From JAWLCQ01 sp041687095 (lineage in GTDB: Bacteria > Planctomycetota > Phycisphaerae > SM23-33): a DNA stretch of 6,320 nucleotides. A program made the position numbers and the translations under genes. The stretch lies in the NCBI GenBank assembly GCA_041687095.1, contig JAWLCQ010000239.1, forward strand, positions 1 through 6,320. Reading direction: 5' to 3'. Below the pieces are notes generated by a model, which did no database searches, was not told the DNA's origin, and saw only the letters and a program-made list of their open reading frames with translations. Position 1 is the stretch's first letter, and the number at the start of each line of letters is the position of its first letter. Positions 1 through 6,320 of the stretch are shown here, in pieces.

Positions 1-1
1 C

Positions 2-334
2 GCCGCCTTCCTCGGGCGGTTGGCGGTCATCCCGTACTTCCCCATCAGCGACATGATGCTGCGGCAGATCATCCGCCTGCAGTTGCGGCGGATCGAGAAG
101 CGCCTCGCCGAGAACCAGGCCATCCGCTTCGCCTACGACGACGCCGTCGTGGACCTCATCCGCACGCGATGCACCGAGGTCGAGAGCGGGGCCCGCGTCG
201 TCGACGCCATCCTCACCCATTCGGTCCTCCCGGCCGTGTCGCGGGAGTACCTGATGCAGGTGATGGACGGCAAGGAGGTCCGCGAGGTGAAACTCGCCGT
301 CGCCGACAACGACTTCCGCTACGAGTTCGCCTGA
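2..334 (+). CDS. clpV: T6SS ATPase ClpV/TssH, C-terminal end (5' part outside window)
   Basis: These are the last 110 residues of a ClpB/Hsp100-family AAA+ protein; the frame is open at the left edge and ends in TGA. The stretch 'FLGRLAVIPYFPISDMML' followed by 'IIRLQLRRIEKRL' matches the start of the second ATPase domain's C-terminal small subdomain, as in ClpV and ClpB, where the Arg of 'LGR' is conserved. 'GARVVDAILTHSVLPAVSREYL' fits the 'GAR-x-[IV]' region near the end of the family. ClpV is a cytoplasmic hexamer that disassembles contracted T6SS sheath (TssB/TssC) for reuse. ClpB and ClpV are alike in this part; the choice of ClpV rests on the short 'P[FY]-[FY]P-[IL]S' wording and on the vgrG downstream. 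Walker motifs and the N-terminal sheath-binding domain lie outside the window and cannot be checked. Confidence 0.9.
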   Translation, partial: AAFLGRLAVIPYFPISDMMLRQIIRLQLRRIEKRLAENQAIRFAYDDAVVDLIRTRCTEVESGARVVDAILTHSVLPAVSREYLMQVMDGKEVREVKLAVADNDFRYEFA

Positions 335-342
335 GACACCGC

Positions 343-1383
343 ATGAAGCTCTGGATCGACATGTACGCTGCCCCCGACCCGGTCCCGCAGGCCGCCACGC
401 AGGTGCGTGCGGCCGGGACGACCGGGCCTGCGCTGAGTTCGAACGCCTCGAGCGGGACCCACCGGCCCGTCGTGGGGTCCGGGTCCGTCATGAGTGCGCT
501 CTACGGGTTCAAGATCGAGGTGGAGAAGCCCGACTTCGGGGATCAGCAGTGGCGGATCGTGCAGGACTACTCGTGCGGCCGCTGGAAGGAGCTGGTGGCG
601 TGGACGTCGGGGAAGTGGTACGAGCAGCGGGACCACAAGCAGCAGCCGGCGATGCGGTTGGTGGACCCGACGCAGTCCCACTCGGTGTGCTTCCTGCGGG
701 ACTACGCGTTCGGGAAGGGCGACTGCTACTTCCGCACCGGGGCCCCGGGGCGGTGGCGGATCATTCCCAAGGACCCGCCCCCCGACGTGCAGGACCGCGT
801 GTGGGTGGGGTTCGCGGTGAAGGGCAACCTGGACTGCGGGCTGGGGGGCGAGGTGGCGCTGGTGTACGTGGTGCGGGTGTCGGACCCGCGGGAGGGCTTC
901 TTCTTCGCGATGAGCACGGCGCGGCTGGGCATTCTGGGGGGGTGGTCGGGGGGCGTGGCGCTGGTGGTGGTGACGGGGATCCGCGGCCCGAAGGAGCTTG
1001 ACGGGCACCTGCAGAGCGGAACGGACTGGACCCTCTCCCTCGCCGCCAAGTGGGACGCCGTCTTCAAGCTCGCCAACGTCCCCAAGGTCAACGAACTTCG
1101 CCGCTGCGCCAAGCTCGTGCAGTGCGTGCGGGACAGCACGGACTCGCTGGTCTCCCTGGGCAAGAACGCCCTGGCGCTGTCGACGATCGACTGGGAGGAG
1201 CCCGGGGTGAACGTGTACGACATCGTGGGCGGGGGGGTGAACGTGGGCGTGTACTACTACGTCAGCCGCTGCTTCCCGTACGACCCGGTGGCGGCGGAGC
1301 AGAACGCGTCGAAGAAGGCCCCCGTGCCCTCCCCGACGAAGTCCCCGACCCCGACTCCGACCCCGACCCCGAAACCGAAGTAG
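343..1383 (+). CDS. Unrecognised T6SS-cluster protein with Thr-Pro tail
   Basis: I do not recognise this 346-residue protein. Residues 1-50 are Ala/Gly/Ser/Thr-rich and probably disordered. Residues 52-315 look folded, rich in Trp, Tyr and beta-type alternation, for example 'WKELVAWTSGKWYEQ' (81-95) and 'VALVYVVRVSD' (171-181). A Gly-rich hydrophobic stretch lies at 194-213 ('LGILGGWSGGVALVVVTG' inside it); it is short and followed by charged residues, so it may be a buried strand pair rather than a membrane helix. A second Gly/Val stretch is at 294-306. Residues 328-346 are a Pro/Thr/Lys tail. No signal peptide is evident. It starts only 8 nt after clpV stops, so the two are probably co-transcribed. 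The start is uncertain: no good Shine-Dalgarno precedes ATG 343; ATG 361 and ATG 490 (residue 50, just before the folded part) are alternatives. It could be an effector or an accessory structural protein. Confidence 0.75.
   Translation: MKLWIDMYAAPDPVPQAATQVRAAGTTGPALSSNASSGTHRPVVGSGSVMSALYGFKIEVEKPDFGDQQWRIVQDYSCGRWKELVAWTSGKWYEQRDHKQQPAMRLVDPTQSHSVCFLRDYAFGKGDCYFRTGAPGRWRIIPKDPPPDVQDRVWVGFAVKGNLDCGLGGEVALVYVVRVSDPREGFFFAMSTARLGILGGWSGGVALVVVTGIRGPKELDGHLQSGTDWTLSLAAKWDAVFKLANVPKVNELRRCAKLVQCVRDSTDSLVSLGKNALALSTIDWEEPGVNVYDIVGGGVNVGVYYYVSRCFPYDPVAAEQNASKKAPVPSPTKSPTPTPTPTPKPK
1345..1380 (+). repeat. Hexanucleotide CCGACC-type repeat encoding the Pro-Thr/Lys tail
   Basis: Six consecutive 6-bp units read CCGACC, CCGACT, CCGACC, CCGACC, CCGAAA, CCGAAG and stop directly at the TAG codon. 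In frame they encode PTPTPTPTPKPK, the C-terminus of the preceding gene. The first four units differ by one base only. Repeat-number changes here would keep the frame and only alter the length of the tail. Confidence 0.85.
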
Positions 1384-1398
1384 AACCCCGCATCCGGC

Positions 1399-1419
1399 GG
1401 GGGCGGTGGAACCGCCTCC
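1399..1419 (+). other. 9-bp intergenic hairpin upstream of vgrG
   Basis: Positions 1399-1407 (gggggcggt) can pair with 1411-1419 (accgcctcc) around a 3-nt loop (gga), with a single G-U pair. It sits in the 61-nt gap between the orphan gene and vgrG and ends 3 nt before the vgrG Shine-Dalgarno. No T-run follows, so it is not a canonical intrinsic terminator. It might stabilise a processed vgrG message or act as a weak attenuator; in such GC-rich DNA it may also be chance. Confidence 0.35.
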
Positions 1420-1422
1420 CCG

Positions 1423-1433
1423 GGAAGGAAGGG
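1423..1433 (+). promoter_or_regulatory. Shine-Dalgarno of vgrG
   Basis: The purine run GGAAGGAAGGG lies 11 nt before ATG 1445. It selects this ATG over the in-frame ATG at 1406, which would put the site inside the coding region and add 13 residues unlike a VgrG N-terminus. Confidence 0.65.
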
Positions 1434-1444
1434 TAGCGATCGCC

Positions 1445-3622
1445 ATGGCCGTGACACAGCAATACCGAGAACTCGCCGTCGGGACCCCCCTGGGGGCGGA
1501 CGTGCTGCTGCTGCGGGGCATGACCTACAGCGAGGAGCTGGGCCGCCCCTTCGCGATGAGCCTGGACCTGCTGAGCGAGAGCCCCTCGATCTCGTTCGAC
1601 GACATCGTGGGGCAGAACGTGACGGTCCGCCTGGAGACGCCCAGCGAGGCCCTGCCCACGCGGTACTTCAACGGGTACGTCAGCGCGTTCACCCGCGTGG
1701 GGACGGTGGGGGGGTACTTCTCCTACCGCGCGGAGGTCGTCCCCTGGATCTGGTTCCTCACCCGCACCAGCGACTGCCGCATCTTCCAGAACCTGACCGT
1801 CCCGGACATCATCCAGCAGGTCTTCCGCGACCAGGGGATGGACGACTTCGAGGTCCGCATCGAGGGGACGCACCAGCCCTGGGAGTACTGCGTGCAGTAC
1901 CGCGAGACGGACTACCACTTCGTCACGCGGCTGATGGAGCAGGAGGGGATCTACTACTACGTGCGGCACGAGAACGGGAGGCACTTCCTGGTCCTCGCCG
2001 ACTCCCTCAACGCCCACGAGCCGCTGGGGGGCTACGCGGAACTGCCGGTCCTCAACGAGGAGCGGATGCGGACCGCGCAGGACATGGAGTACGTCTACGG
2101 GGTGAGCCTGACCTGCCAGGTGCAGCCCGGGGCGTACGCGCACACGGACTACGACTTCGAGAACCCCAAGAAGAACCTCCAGGCCCGCAGCCAGATCCCG
2201 CGCCCGCACGCGGCGTCGACGTTCGAGATCTACGACTACCCCGGGGAGTACCGGGAGTTCGGGGACGGGGAGACGGCGGCGCGGTGGCGGGTCGAGGAGA
2301 TGCAGGCGCGGCACTGGGGGCTCAGCGCGCAGAGCAACGCCCGCGGGATCGCCGCCGGGCACAAGCTCCAGCTCCTCAGCGACTGCCTGCCCGAGAACGT
2401 CGAGTGCCTCATCACGGCCGTGCACATCGACGCGGCGGTGGACGTGTTCGAGTCGTCGGGCGCGGCGAAGGGGGGCGGGCGGCGGTTCCGCTGCTCGTTC
2501 AGCGCGATGAAGGCGGACGAGCAGTTCCGCCTGCCGCGCACGACGGCCAAGCCCGTCATCCCGGGGGCGCAGACGGCGATCGTGGTGGGCAAGAGCGGGG
2601 AGGAGATCTGGACGGACGAGTACGGGCGGGTGAAGGTGCAGTTCCACTGGGACCGCTACTCGGGCGGGGACGAGAACAGCTCCTGCTGGGTCCGCGTCGC
2701 CCAGACGTGGGCGGGCAAGAAGTGGGGCGCGGTGCACATCCCGCGGATCGGGCAGGAGGTCATCGTCGAGTTCCTCGAGGGCGACCCCGACCGCCCGATC
2801 ATCACCGGGCGGGTCTACAACGCCGACTGCATGCCCCCCTACGAGCTGCCCACCTACGGGACGATGAGCACCGTCAAGTCCTCGTCGAGCAAGGGCGGCA
2901 GCGGGTTCAACGAGATCCGCTTCGAGGACAAGGCGGGGGAGGAGAACCTGTTCATCCACGCCCAGAAGTCCCAGGACAACCGGGTGAAGGGCGACTCGCG
3001 GGAGTTCGTGGGCAACCACCGCCACCTGATCGTCAAGGGCGACCAGCGGGAGAAGGTGGACGGGAAGCTCGGGGTGACGGTGGGCGACAGCCACGACGAG
3101 AAGGTGAGCATGAAGTACGCCCTCGACGCCGGGCAGGAGATCCACCTCAAGGCGGGGACCAAGCTGATCCTCGAGGCCGGGGTGCAGATCTCGCTGAAGG
3201 TGGGGGGCAACTTCATCGACATCGGCCCGGCGGGGGTGAGCATCACCGGGACGATGGTGAACATCAACAGCGGCGGGTCGGGGGGCTCGGGGAGCGGGGC
3301 GAGTCCCGAGGAGCCCGAGGAGGCCCTGACGGCGGATCCGGGGGAGGTCAGCCAGGCGTCGGGGCGGTCGCACCAGAAGGCCCCGGTCGATCTGGGCTCG
3401 GCGGAGGTGGAGTCGATGAAGACCTCCTGGATCGAGATCGAACTCAAGGACGACGAGGGCAACCCGGTCCCGGGCGAGCGGTTCAAGGTCGTCAGCAAGG
3501 ACGGGGTGGAGCTGGACGGGCAGACGGACGAGGAGGGCAAGGCCCGGGTGGCGGGCCTGGAGGCCGGCGACGCCGACATCCGTTTCCCCGACATGGACAA
3601 CGACGAATGGGACCGCGGGTAA
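1445..3622 (+). CDS. vgrG: T6SS spike protein VgrG/TssI with C-terminal transthyretin-like extension
   Basis: This 725-residue protein is the T6SS spike subunit, a trimer on top of the Hcp tube that is fired into target cells. Residues 1-370 form the gp27-like part, with 'GQNVTVRLETP' and 'YFNGYVSAF' early on and 'RIFQNLTVPDII' and the 'CVQYRETDYHFVTRLMEQEGIYYYV' hallmark following. The gp5-like OB-fold spans about 376-460 and shows 'DEYGRVKVQFHWDR' (ending 404), 'CWVRVAQTWAG' (from 414) and 'EGDPDRPIITGRVYN' (445-459). Residues 460-608 hold the 'FNEIRFEDKAGEENLFIHAQ' segment and a beta-helix needle. A Gly/Ser linker (609-620) and an acidic stretch lead to a domain at 660-725 beginning 'TSWIEIELKDDEGNPVPGE', a transthyretin/carboxypeptidase-regulatory-like fold seen at the ends of other VgrGs. 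No enzymatic domain is recognisable, so cargo is probably bound non-covalently. The start is set by the purine run 11 nt upstream. Confidence 0.97.
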   Translation: MAVTQQYRELAVGTPLGADVLLLRGMTYSEELGRPFAMSLDLLSESPSISFDDIVGQNVTVRLETPSEALPTRYFNGYVSAFTRVGTVGGYFSYRAEVVPWIWFLTRTSDCRIFQNLTVPDIIQQVFRDQGMDDFEVRIEGTHQPWEYCVQYRETDYHFVTRLMEQEGIYYYVRHENGRHFLVLADSLNAHEPLGGYAELPVLNEERMRTAQDMEYVYGVSLTCQVQPGAYAHTDYDFENPKKNLQARSQIPRPHAASTFEIYDYPGEYREFGDGETAARWRVEEMQARHWGLSAQSNARGIAAGHKLQLLSDCLPENVECLITAVHIDAAVDVFESSGAAKGGGRRFRCSFSAMKADEQFRLPRTTAKPVIPGAQTAIVVGKSGEEIWTDEYGRVKVQFHWDRYSGGDENSSCWVRVAQTWAGKKWGAVHIPRIGQEVIVEFLEGDPDRPIITGRVYNADCMPPYELPTYGTMSTVKSSSSKGGSGFNEIRFEDKAGEENLFIHAQKSQDNRVKGDSREFVGNHRHLIVKGDQREKVDGKLGVTVGDSHDEKVSMKYALDAGQEIHLKAGTKLILEAGVQISLKVGGNFIDIGPAGVSITGTMVNINSGGSGGSGSGASPEEPEEALTADPGEVSQASGRSHQKAPVDLGSAEVESMKTSWIEIELKDDEGNPVPGERFKVVSKDGVELDGQTDEEGKARVAGLEAGDADIRFPDMDNDEWDRG

Positions 3623-3626
3623 GGAG
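3621..3626 (+). promoter_or_regulatory. Shine-Dalgarno overlapping the vgrG stop codon
   Basis: AAGGAG shares its first two bases with the TAA stop of vgrG and lies 8 nt before ATG 3635. This arrangement favours translational coupling of the next gene to vgrG. Confidence 0.75.
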
Positions 3627-3634
3627 CCCCCGTC

Positions 3635-4432
3635 ATGGCCATCAACCACCGATGCAAGGACAACGACCACATCGCCGCCCTGGCGGCGAAGTATAAGCTC
3701 CGCAACTGGGAGACGCTGTGGAAGGCGAACGCGAAGCTCCAGCAGGTCCGCGCCAACCCCAACCTCCTGTTCAAGGGCGACGCGCGCCACGAGGGGGACA
3801 CGGTCGAGATCCCCGAGGCCAAGGACAAGAAGGACGGGGGGGCGACGGAAACCGCGCACAAGTACATCGTGCCCGCCCAGAAGCTCTTCCTTCGCCTGCG
3901 GATCCTCAACGAGCGGTTCCAGCCCGTCACCGACGCCCCGTTCACGCTCCTCCTGCCCGACGGGGTCCAGCCCATCGAGGGCAAGACCGACGCCAACGGG
4001 CAGATCGAGCAGGAGATCTCCCGCACCGCGCAGCGGGCGGTGCTGACGATCCGGGTGAAGGCGTCCGACACCGATCCGCCGCCCAAACCGGGCGAGAAGG
4101 CCGCGGGCGGAGCGGCCCTGCGCGGGGACGTGCCCATCCAGTGGACGCTGCAGATCGGGAAGCTCAACCCCATCGAGGAGTACGCCCCGACGGTGCACTG
4201 CGTGAGCGGGGTCCAGCAGCGGCTCAACAACCTGTGCATCAACGCCGGGCCCGTGGACGGGATTCTGGGGCCCAACACGCAGGCGGCGGTGACGGCGTTC
4301 CAGAAGCTCTTCGGGCTGGATGAGACCGGCGTTCCCGACATCCTCAAGACGCAGAACAAGCTGTTCGAGGTCCACGACAAGCCCGATTCGATCGTGAAGA
4401 CCGCTCCCGCCGGGGCGGCGGCGGGGACGTGA
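3635..4432 (+). CDS. LysM-like / beta-sandwich / peptidoglycan-binding protein, VgrG partner
   Basis: This 265-residue protein has three parts. Residues 11-60 resemble a divergent LysM: 'DHIAALAAKYKLRNWETLWKAN', then 'NPNLLFKGD' and 'EGDTVEIPE', the usual 'I-x-x-NPN-x-[IL]-x-x-GD-x-[IL]-x-[IV]P' order. Residues 82-142 form a beta-rich segment ('FLRLRILNERFQPVTDAPFTLLLPDG', then 'GKTDANGQIEQEI') like a transthyretin or carboxypeptidase-regulatory sandwich. After a Pro/Ala/Gly linker, residues 188-246 match PG_binding_1: 'VSGVQQRLNNL', 'GPVDGILGPNTQAAVTAFQ' and 'LDETGVPD'. There is no signal peptide, which fits export on the T6SS spike rather than by Sec. No catalytic residues of a known hydrolase are seen. 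By position it is likely an adaptor joining VgrG to the large downstream protein or a wall-docking component; this is inference. The 12-nt spacing to vgrG and the overlapping Shine-Dalgarno indicate an operon. Confidence 0.88.
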   Translation: MAINHRCKDNDHIAALAAKYKLRNWETLWKANAKLQQVRANPNLLFKGDARHEGDTVEIPEAKDKKDGGATETAHKYIVPAQKLFLRLRILNERFQPVTDAPFTLLLPDGVQPIEGKTDANGQIEQEISRTAQRAVLTIRVKASDTDPPPKPGEKAAGGAALRGDVPIQWTLQIGKLNPIEEYAPTVHCVSGVQQRLNNLCINAGPVDGILGPNTQAAVTAFQKLFGLDETGVPDILKTQNKLFEVHDKPDSIVKTAPAGAAAGT

Positions 4433-4449
4433 CCGCGGGCGCACCGGCG

Positions 4450-4456
4450 AAGGAGG
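4450..4456 (+). promoter_or_regulatory. Near-consensus Shine-Dalgarno for the large downstream gene
   Basis: AAGGAGG lies 4 nt before ATG 4461, the strongest ribosome binding site in the window although the spacing is on the short side. It sets the start of the last gene, which follows the preceding stop by 28 nt. Confidence 0.75.
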
Positions 4457-4460
4457 ACCC

Positions 4461-6320
4461 ATGCCAGCCAATCCCGGACGAAACCTGAACTCGAAGTCCA
4501 AGATGCCCACCGCCACCGGCGACATCGGGCACGTCGCGCCCGACTTCAAGGACCGCAAGCACTTCAACGCCCTGGTCATCCGCCCGGAGTACCGCATCTC
4601 CCTGCGCCTGGGGCGGATCGAGGAGATGTTCGCCCACGCCCCCAACACCCCCGAGGGGCGGATGGAGCGCCTCCAGGTGCTGGGGCTGTTCTACTTCCCG
4701 CTCAGCCACGGGCGGGCGCGGGCGGCGTTCGACGGGCTCCCCGCGGCCGGGACCCGCCAGGCCGTCCCCGGGGCGTGGGCCTACTTCAAGACCAAGATCC
4801 TCAACAACGCCTCCGACGCCGACGCCGACCAGGAGATCCAGAAGCGCCTGGCGGAGTGGGTGGTCGCGGGCGGGGCGCTGCCCCCGGCCGCCGACGACCC
4901 GGCGAACCCCGCCGAGGCGAACTTCGCCCGCCTCCGCCTGCCCGGGTGCTTCACCTTCATGGACACCTACGCCGGGGCCATTGAGAACGGCAACGAGGAC
5001 GCGGGATACCCCTCGGGGTGGACGGACGACCTGTACGACCGCGAGCAGAAGTACTACGACGACAACCCCGCCCTGGGGAAGATCCCCCTCGTCGCCACCG
5101 TCGAGAAGCGCGACCCCGAGACCGCCGAGTGGAAGCCCGTCAAGGACGCGTGGGTCTACCTCCAACTCCTGGAGCCCTACGCCCTCCCCGCCTTCGACGC
5201 CGCCCGCGACGTCACCAGCCAGCTCAACGCCCCGCCCCTGCGGGGCAGCACGATCGGGAGCAACCCCGCGGGGAACCCCGTCGAGCCCGAGACCGCCAAC
5301 GGGGCCGGCCCGAAGAAGACCGTCGACGACGCGATGAAGAAGCACAACAACAAGCACCCCACCAACCTGGACGACAAGGATCCCCAGGTGGACAACTGCC
5401 CCAAGGCGTGGGGGGGCAAGGCGCAGCACGGGACGCCCAACGACGGCAGCAACGTCGCGGACTGGATCTTCAAGACCGCCAGCACGGACCACTTCAACAC
5501 CCAGACCGCCCGCACCAAGGACCACAAGCCCTACCCCGCCGCCCAGACCGTCGCCCCCGACGGGGTCAGGCACAAGCACGCCGTCAAGGCCAAGACCAAC
5601 GAGGACGGGGAGGCGGGCGTCGTGTTCATGCCCTCCCGCTGCGGGGGGGACCGCTACCGCTTCCGCGCGTACGTCGGGCCCGACACCCTCGACAGCGACG
5701 GGACGGGCATGTCCGCCGTCAACGTCGACACCGGGACGCTGGTGACGTGGAGGCACGTGCGGATCAGCCGCTACGTCCGCCAGGACGTCACGGGCGTCGC
5801 CCAGCGGCTGATCGACGACATCAACGCCCACACCGGCGCGGTCGTCGACGCCGACAAGATCCGCGAGTGGGTCTACGTCGCCAAGCCCAAGCCCAACCCC
5901 CCGGGAGGGTACGACCAGGTCGGGATGCCCACCGTGGACTTCGGGCTCCGCCACGTGGACGTGGGGCTCACGGGCTCGGCGTTCGACCGCCTGCCCCCGG
6001 GGTTCGCCAAGGCCTTCATCGAACTCGAGATCGATCGCGGGGCGCAGCTCCCGGAGACCCTGACCGCCGCCGAGTGGAACCGCGCCCGGGCGACGGCGAA
6101 GGCGTCCGCCCAGGCCAATCTCGGCGGGGCGAACATCCACCTCGACAAGCTGTTCTACGACGACCTGCCCGCCGCCACGTTCACCGTGGACAACGCCTGC
6201 GCGCTGCTCCCGATGCGGATCACGGCCGTCTACAACGCCGCCCTCACCCCCGCCGAGGCCGCCCAGGAGTACGGGGTCGGCGGCAACACGCAGGCCAACT
6301 GGAACAGCGTCCTGTGGGCG
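4461..6320 (+). CDS. Large unrecognised T6SS-associated multi-domain protein, candidate cargo (3' end outside window)
   Basis: The frame is open for all 620 codons from ATG 4461 to the right edge, read codon by codon without a stop. I cannot name a family. Residues 30-175 are mixed helical: 'RISLRLGRIEEMF', 'LGLFYFPLSH' (74-83), 'GAWAYFKTKIL' (104-114) and 'NFARLRLPGCFTFMD' (154-168). Residues 207-245 ('KIPLVATVEK', 'DAWVYLQLLEPYALPAF') look like a beta-sandwich strand set. A Lys/Asn/His-rich region (285-375) includes 'NCPKAWGGK' (312-320). Residues 381-437 ('EDGEAGVVFMPSRCGGDRYRFRAYVG', then 'VDTGTLVTWRHVRISRYVRQ') resemble an immunoglobulin-like sandwich. From 440 on the sequence is alpha/beta-like, with no recognisable catalytic motif such as HExxH, GxSxG or HNH. 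No signal peptide or membrane segment is seen. Lying third in the vgrG module, it may be an effector or spike extension whose active domain could lie beyond the edge. Confidence 0.85.
   Translation, partial: MPANPGRNLNSKSKMPTATGDIGHVAPDFKDRKHFNALVIRPEYRISLRLGRIEEMFAHAPNTPEGRMERLQVLGLFYFPLSHGRARAAFDGLPAAGTRQAVPGAWAYFKTKILNNASDADADQEIQKRLAEWVVAGGALPPAADDPANPAEANFARLRLPGCFTFMDTYAGAIENGNEDAGYPSGWTDDLYDREQKYYDDNPALGKIPLVATVEKRDPETAEWKPVKDAWVYLQLLEPYALPAFDAARDVTSQLNAPPLRGSTIGSNPAGNPVEPETANGAGPKKTVDDAMKKHNNKHPTNLDDKDPQVDNCPKAWGGKAQHGTPNDGSNVADWIFKTASTDHFNTQTARTKDHKPYPAAQTVAPDGVRHKHAVKAKTNEDGEAGVVFMPSRCGGDRYRFRAYVGPDTLDSDGTGMSAVNVDTGTLVTWRHVRISRYVRQDVTGVAQRLIDDINAHTGAVVDADKIREWVYVAKPKPNPPGGYDQVGMPTVDFGLRHVDVGLTGSAFDRLPPGFAKAFIELEIDRGAQLPETLTAAEWNRARATAKASAQANLGGANIHLDKLFYDDLPAATFTVDNACALLPMRITAVYNAALTPAEAAQEYGVGGNTQANWNSVLWA

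Noticed and set aside
169..342. Extension of the orphan gene back to ATG 169
   Set aside because: The added residues overlap clpV and are Arg/His/Pro-rich out-of-frame translation of the ClpV C-terminus.
1399..1419. Intrinsic terminator between the orphan gene and vgrG
   Set aside because: A stem is present but is followed by a purine-rich stretch and not by a T-run, so termination is not supported.
1406..1444. Upstream in-frame ATG for vgrG
   Set aside because: It lies in the hairpin, before the purine-rich ribosome binding site, and would add 13 residues that do not look like a VgrG N-terminus.
2284..3696. A 470-codon + strand frame inside vgrG
   Set aside because: It is Gly/Arg/Pro-dominated and overlaps the unmistakable VgrG frame; no domain is visible.
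1262..4648. A 1128-codon open frame on the - strand
   Set aside because: It lies antisense to vgrG and its neighbour, runs across gene boundaries, and reads as Val/Leu/Arg/Pro/Asp-rich low-complexity protein. High G+C at third positions removes stop codons from the opposite strand.
4344..6140. A 598-codon open frame on the - strand
   Set aside because: It is antisense to the large downstream gene and consists of Gly/Val/Leu/Arg-rich low-complexity sequence without a ribosome binding site, which is typical of a GC-rich shadow.

Overview
The window is a GC-rich bacterial stretch from a type VI secretion system (T6SS) gene cluster. All five genes are on the + strand and close together. Their order is the 3' end of clpV (tssH), an unrecognised 346-residue protein, a vgrG (tssI) with a C-terminal extension, a small LysM-like/peptidoglycan-binding protein, and the first 620 codons of a large unrecognised protein that runs off the right edge.

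Organism: G or C fills most third codon positions, glycine is often GGG, and strong AAGGAGG-type ribosome binding sites are present. The VgrG N-terminus (around 'TPLGADVLLLRG') resembles VgrGs I associate with Planctomycetota and some other non-proteobacterial or myxobacterial T6SS clusters. This assignment is an inference from style and cannot be settled without a search.

Layout: 2-334 is the ClpV C-terminus, from the ATPase that recycles contracted sheath. At 343-1383 an orphan gene follows after 8 nt and ends in a Thr-Pro tail encoded by a hexamer repeat. A 61-nt gap holds a 9-bp hairpin and a purine-rich Shine-Dalgarno. vgrG (1445-3622) encodes the spike trimer subunit, with gp27-like, OB-fold and beta-helix parts, a Gly/Ser linker and a C-terminal transthyretin-like domain. 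At 3635-4432 is a LysM-like + beta-sandwich + PG-binding protein whose Shine-Dalgarno overlaps the vgrG stop. From 4461 a large multi-domain protein follows a near-consensus AAGGAGG.

How they may work together: the last three genes look like a spike-and-cargo module, with VgrG as carrier, the small protein as adaptor or wall-binding partner, and the large protein as the likely cargo or spike extension. Each of the three carries a beta-sandwich-like segment with a similar 'T(D/N)-x-x-G' turn. No PAAR protein, DUF4123/DUF1795-type chaperone, or recognisable immunity gene is visible inside the window. No tRNA, rRNA, CRISPR array, insertion sequence or convincing intrinsic terminator was seen.
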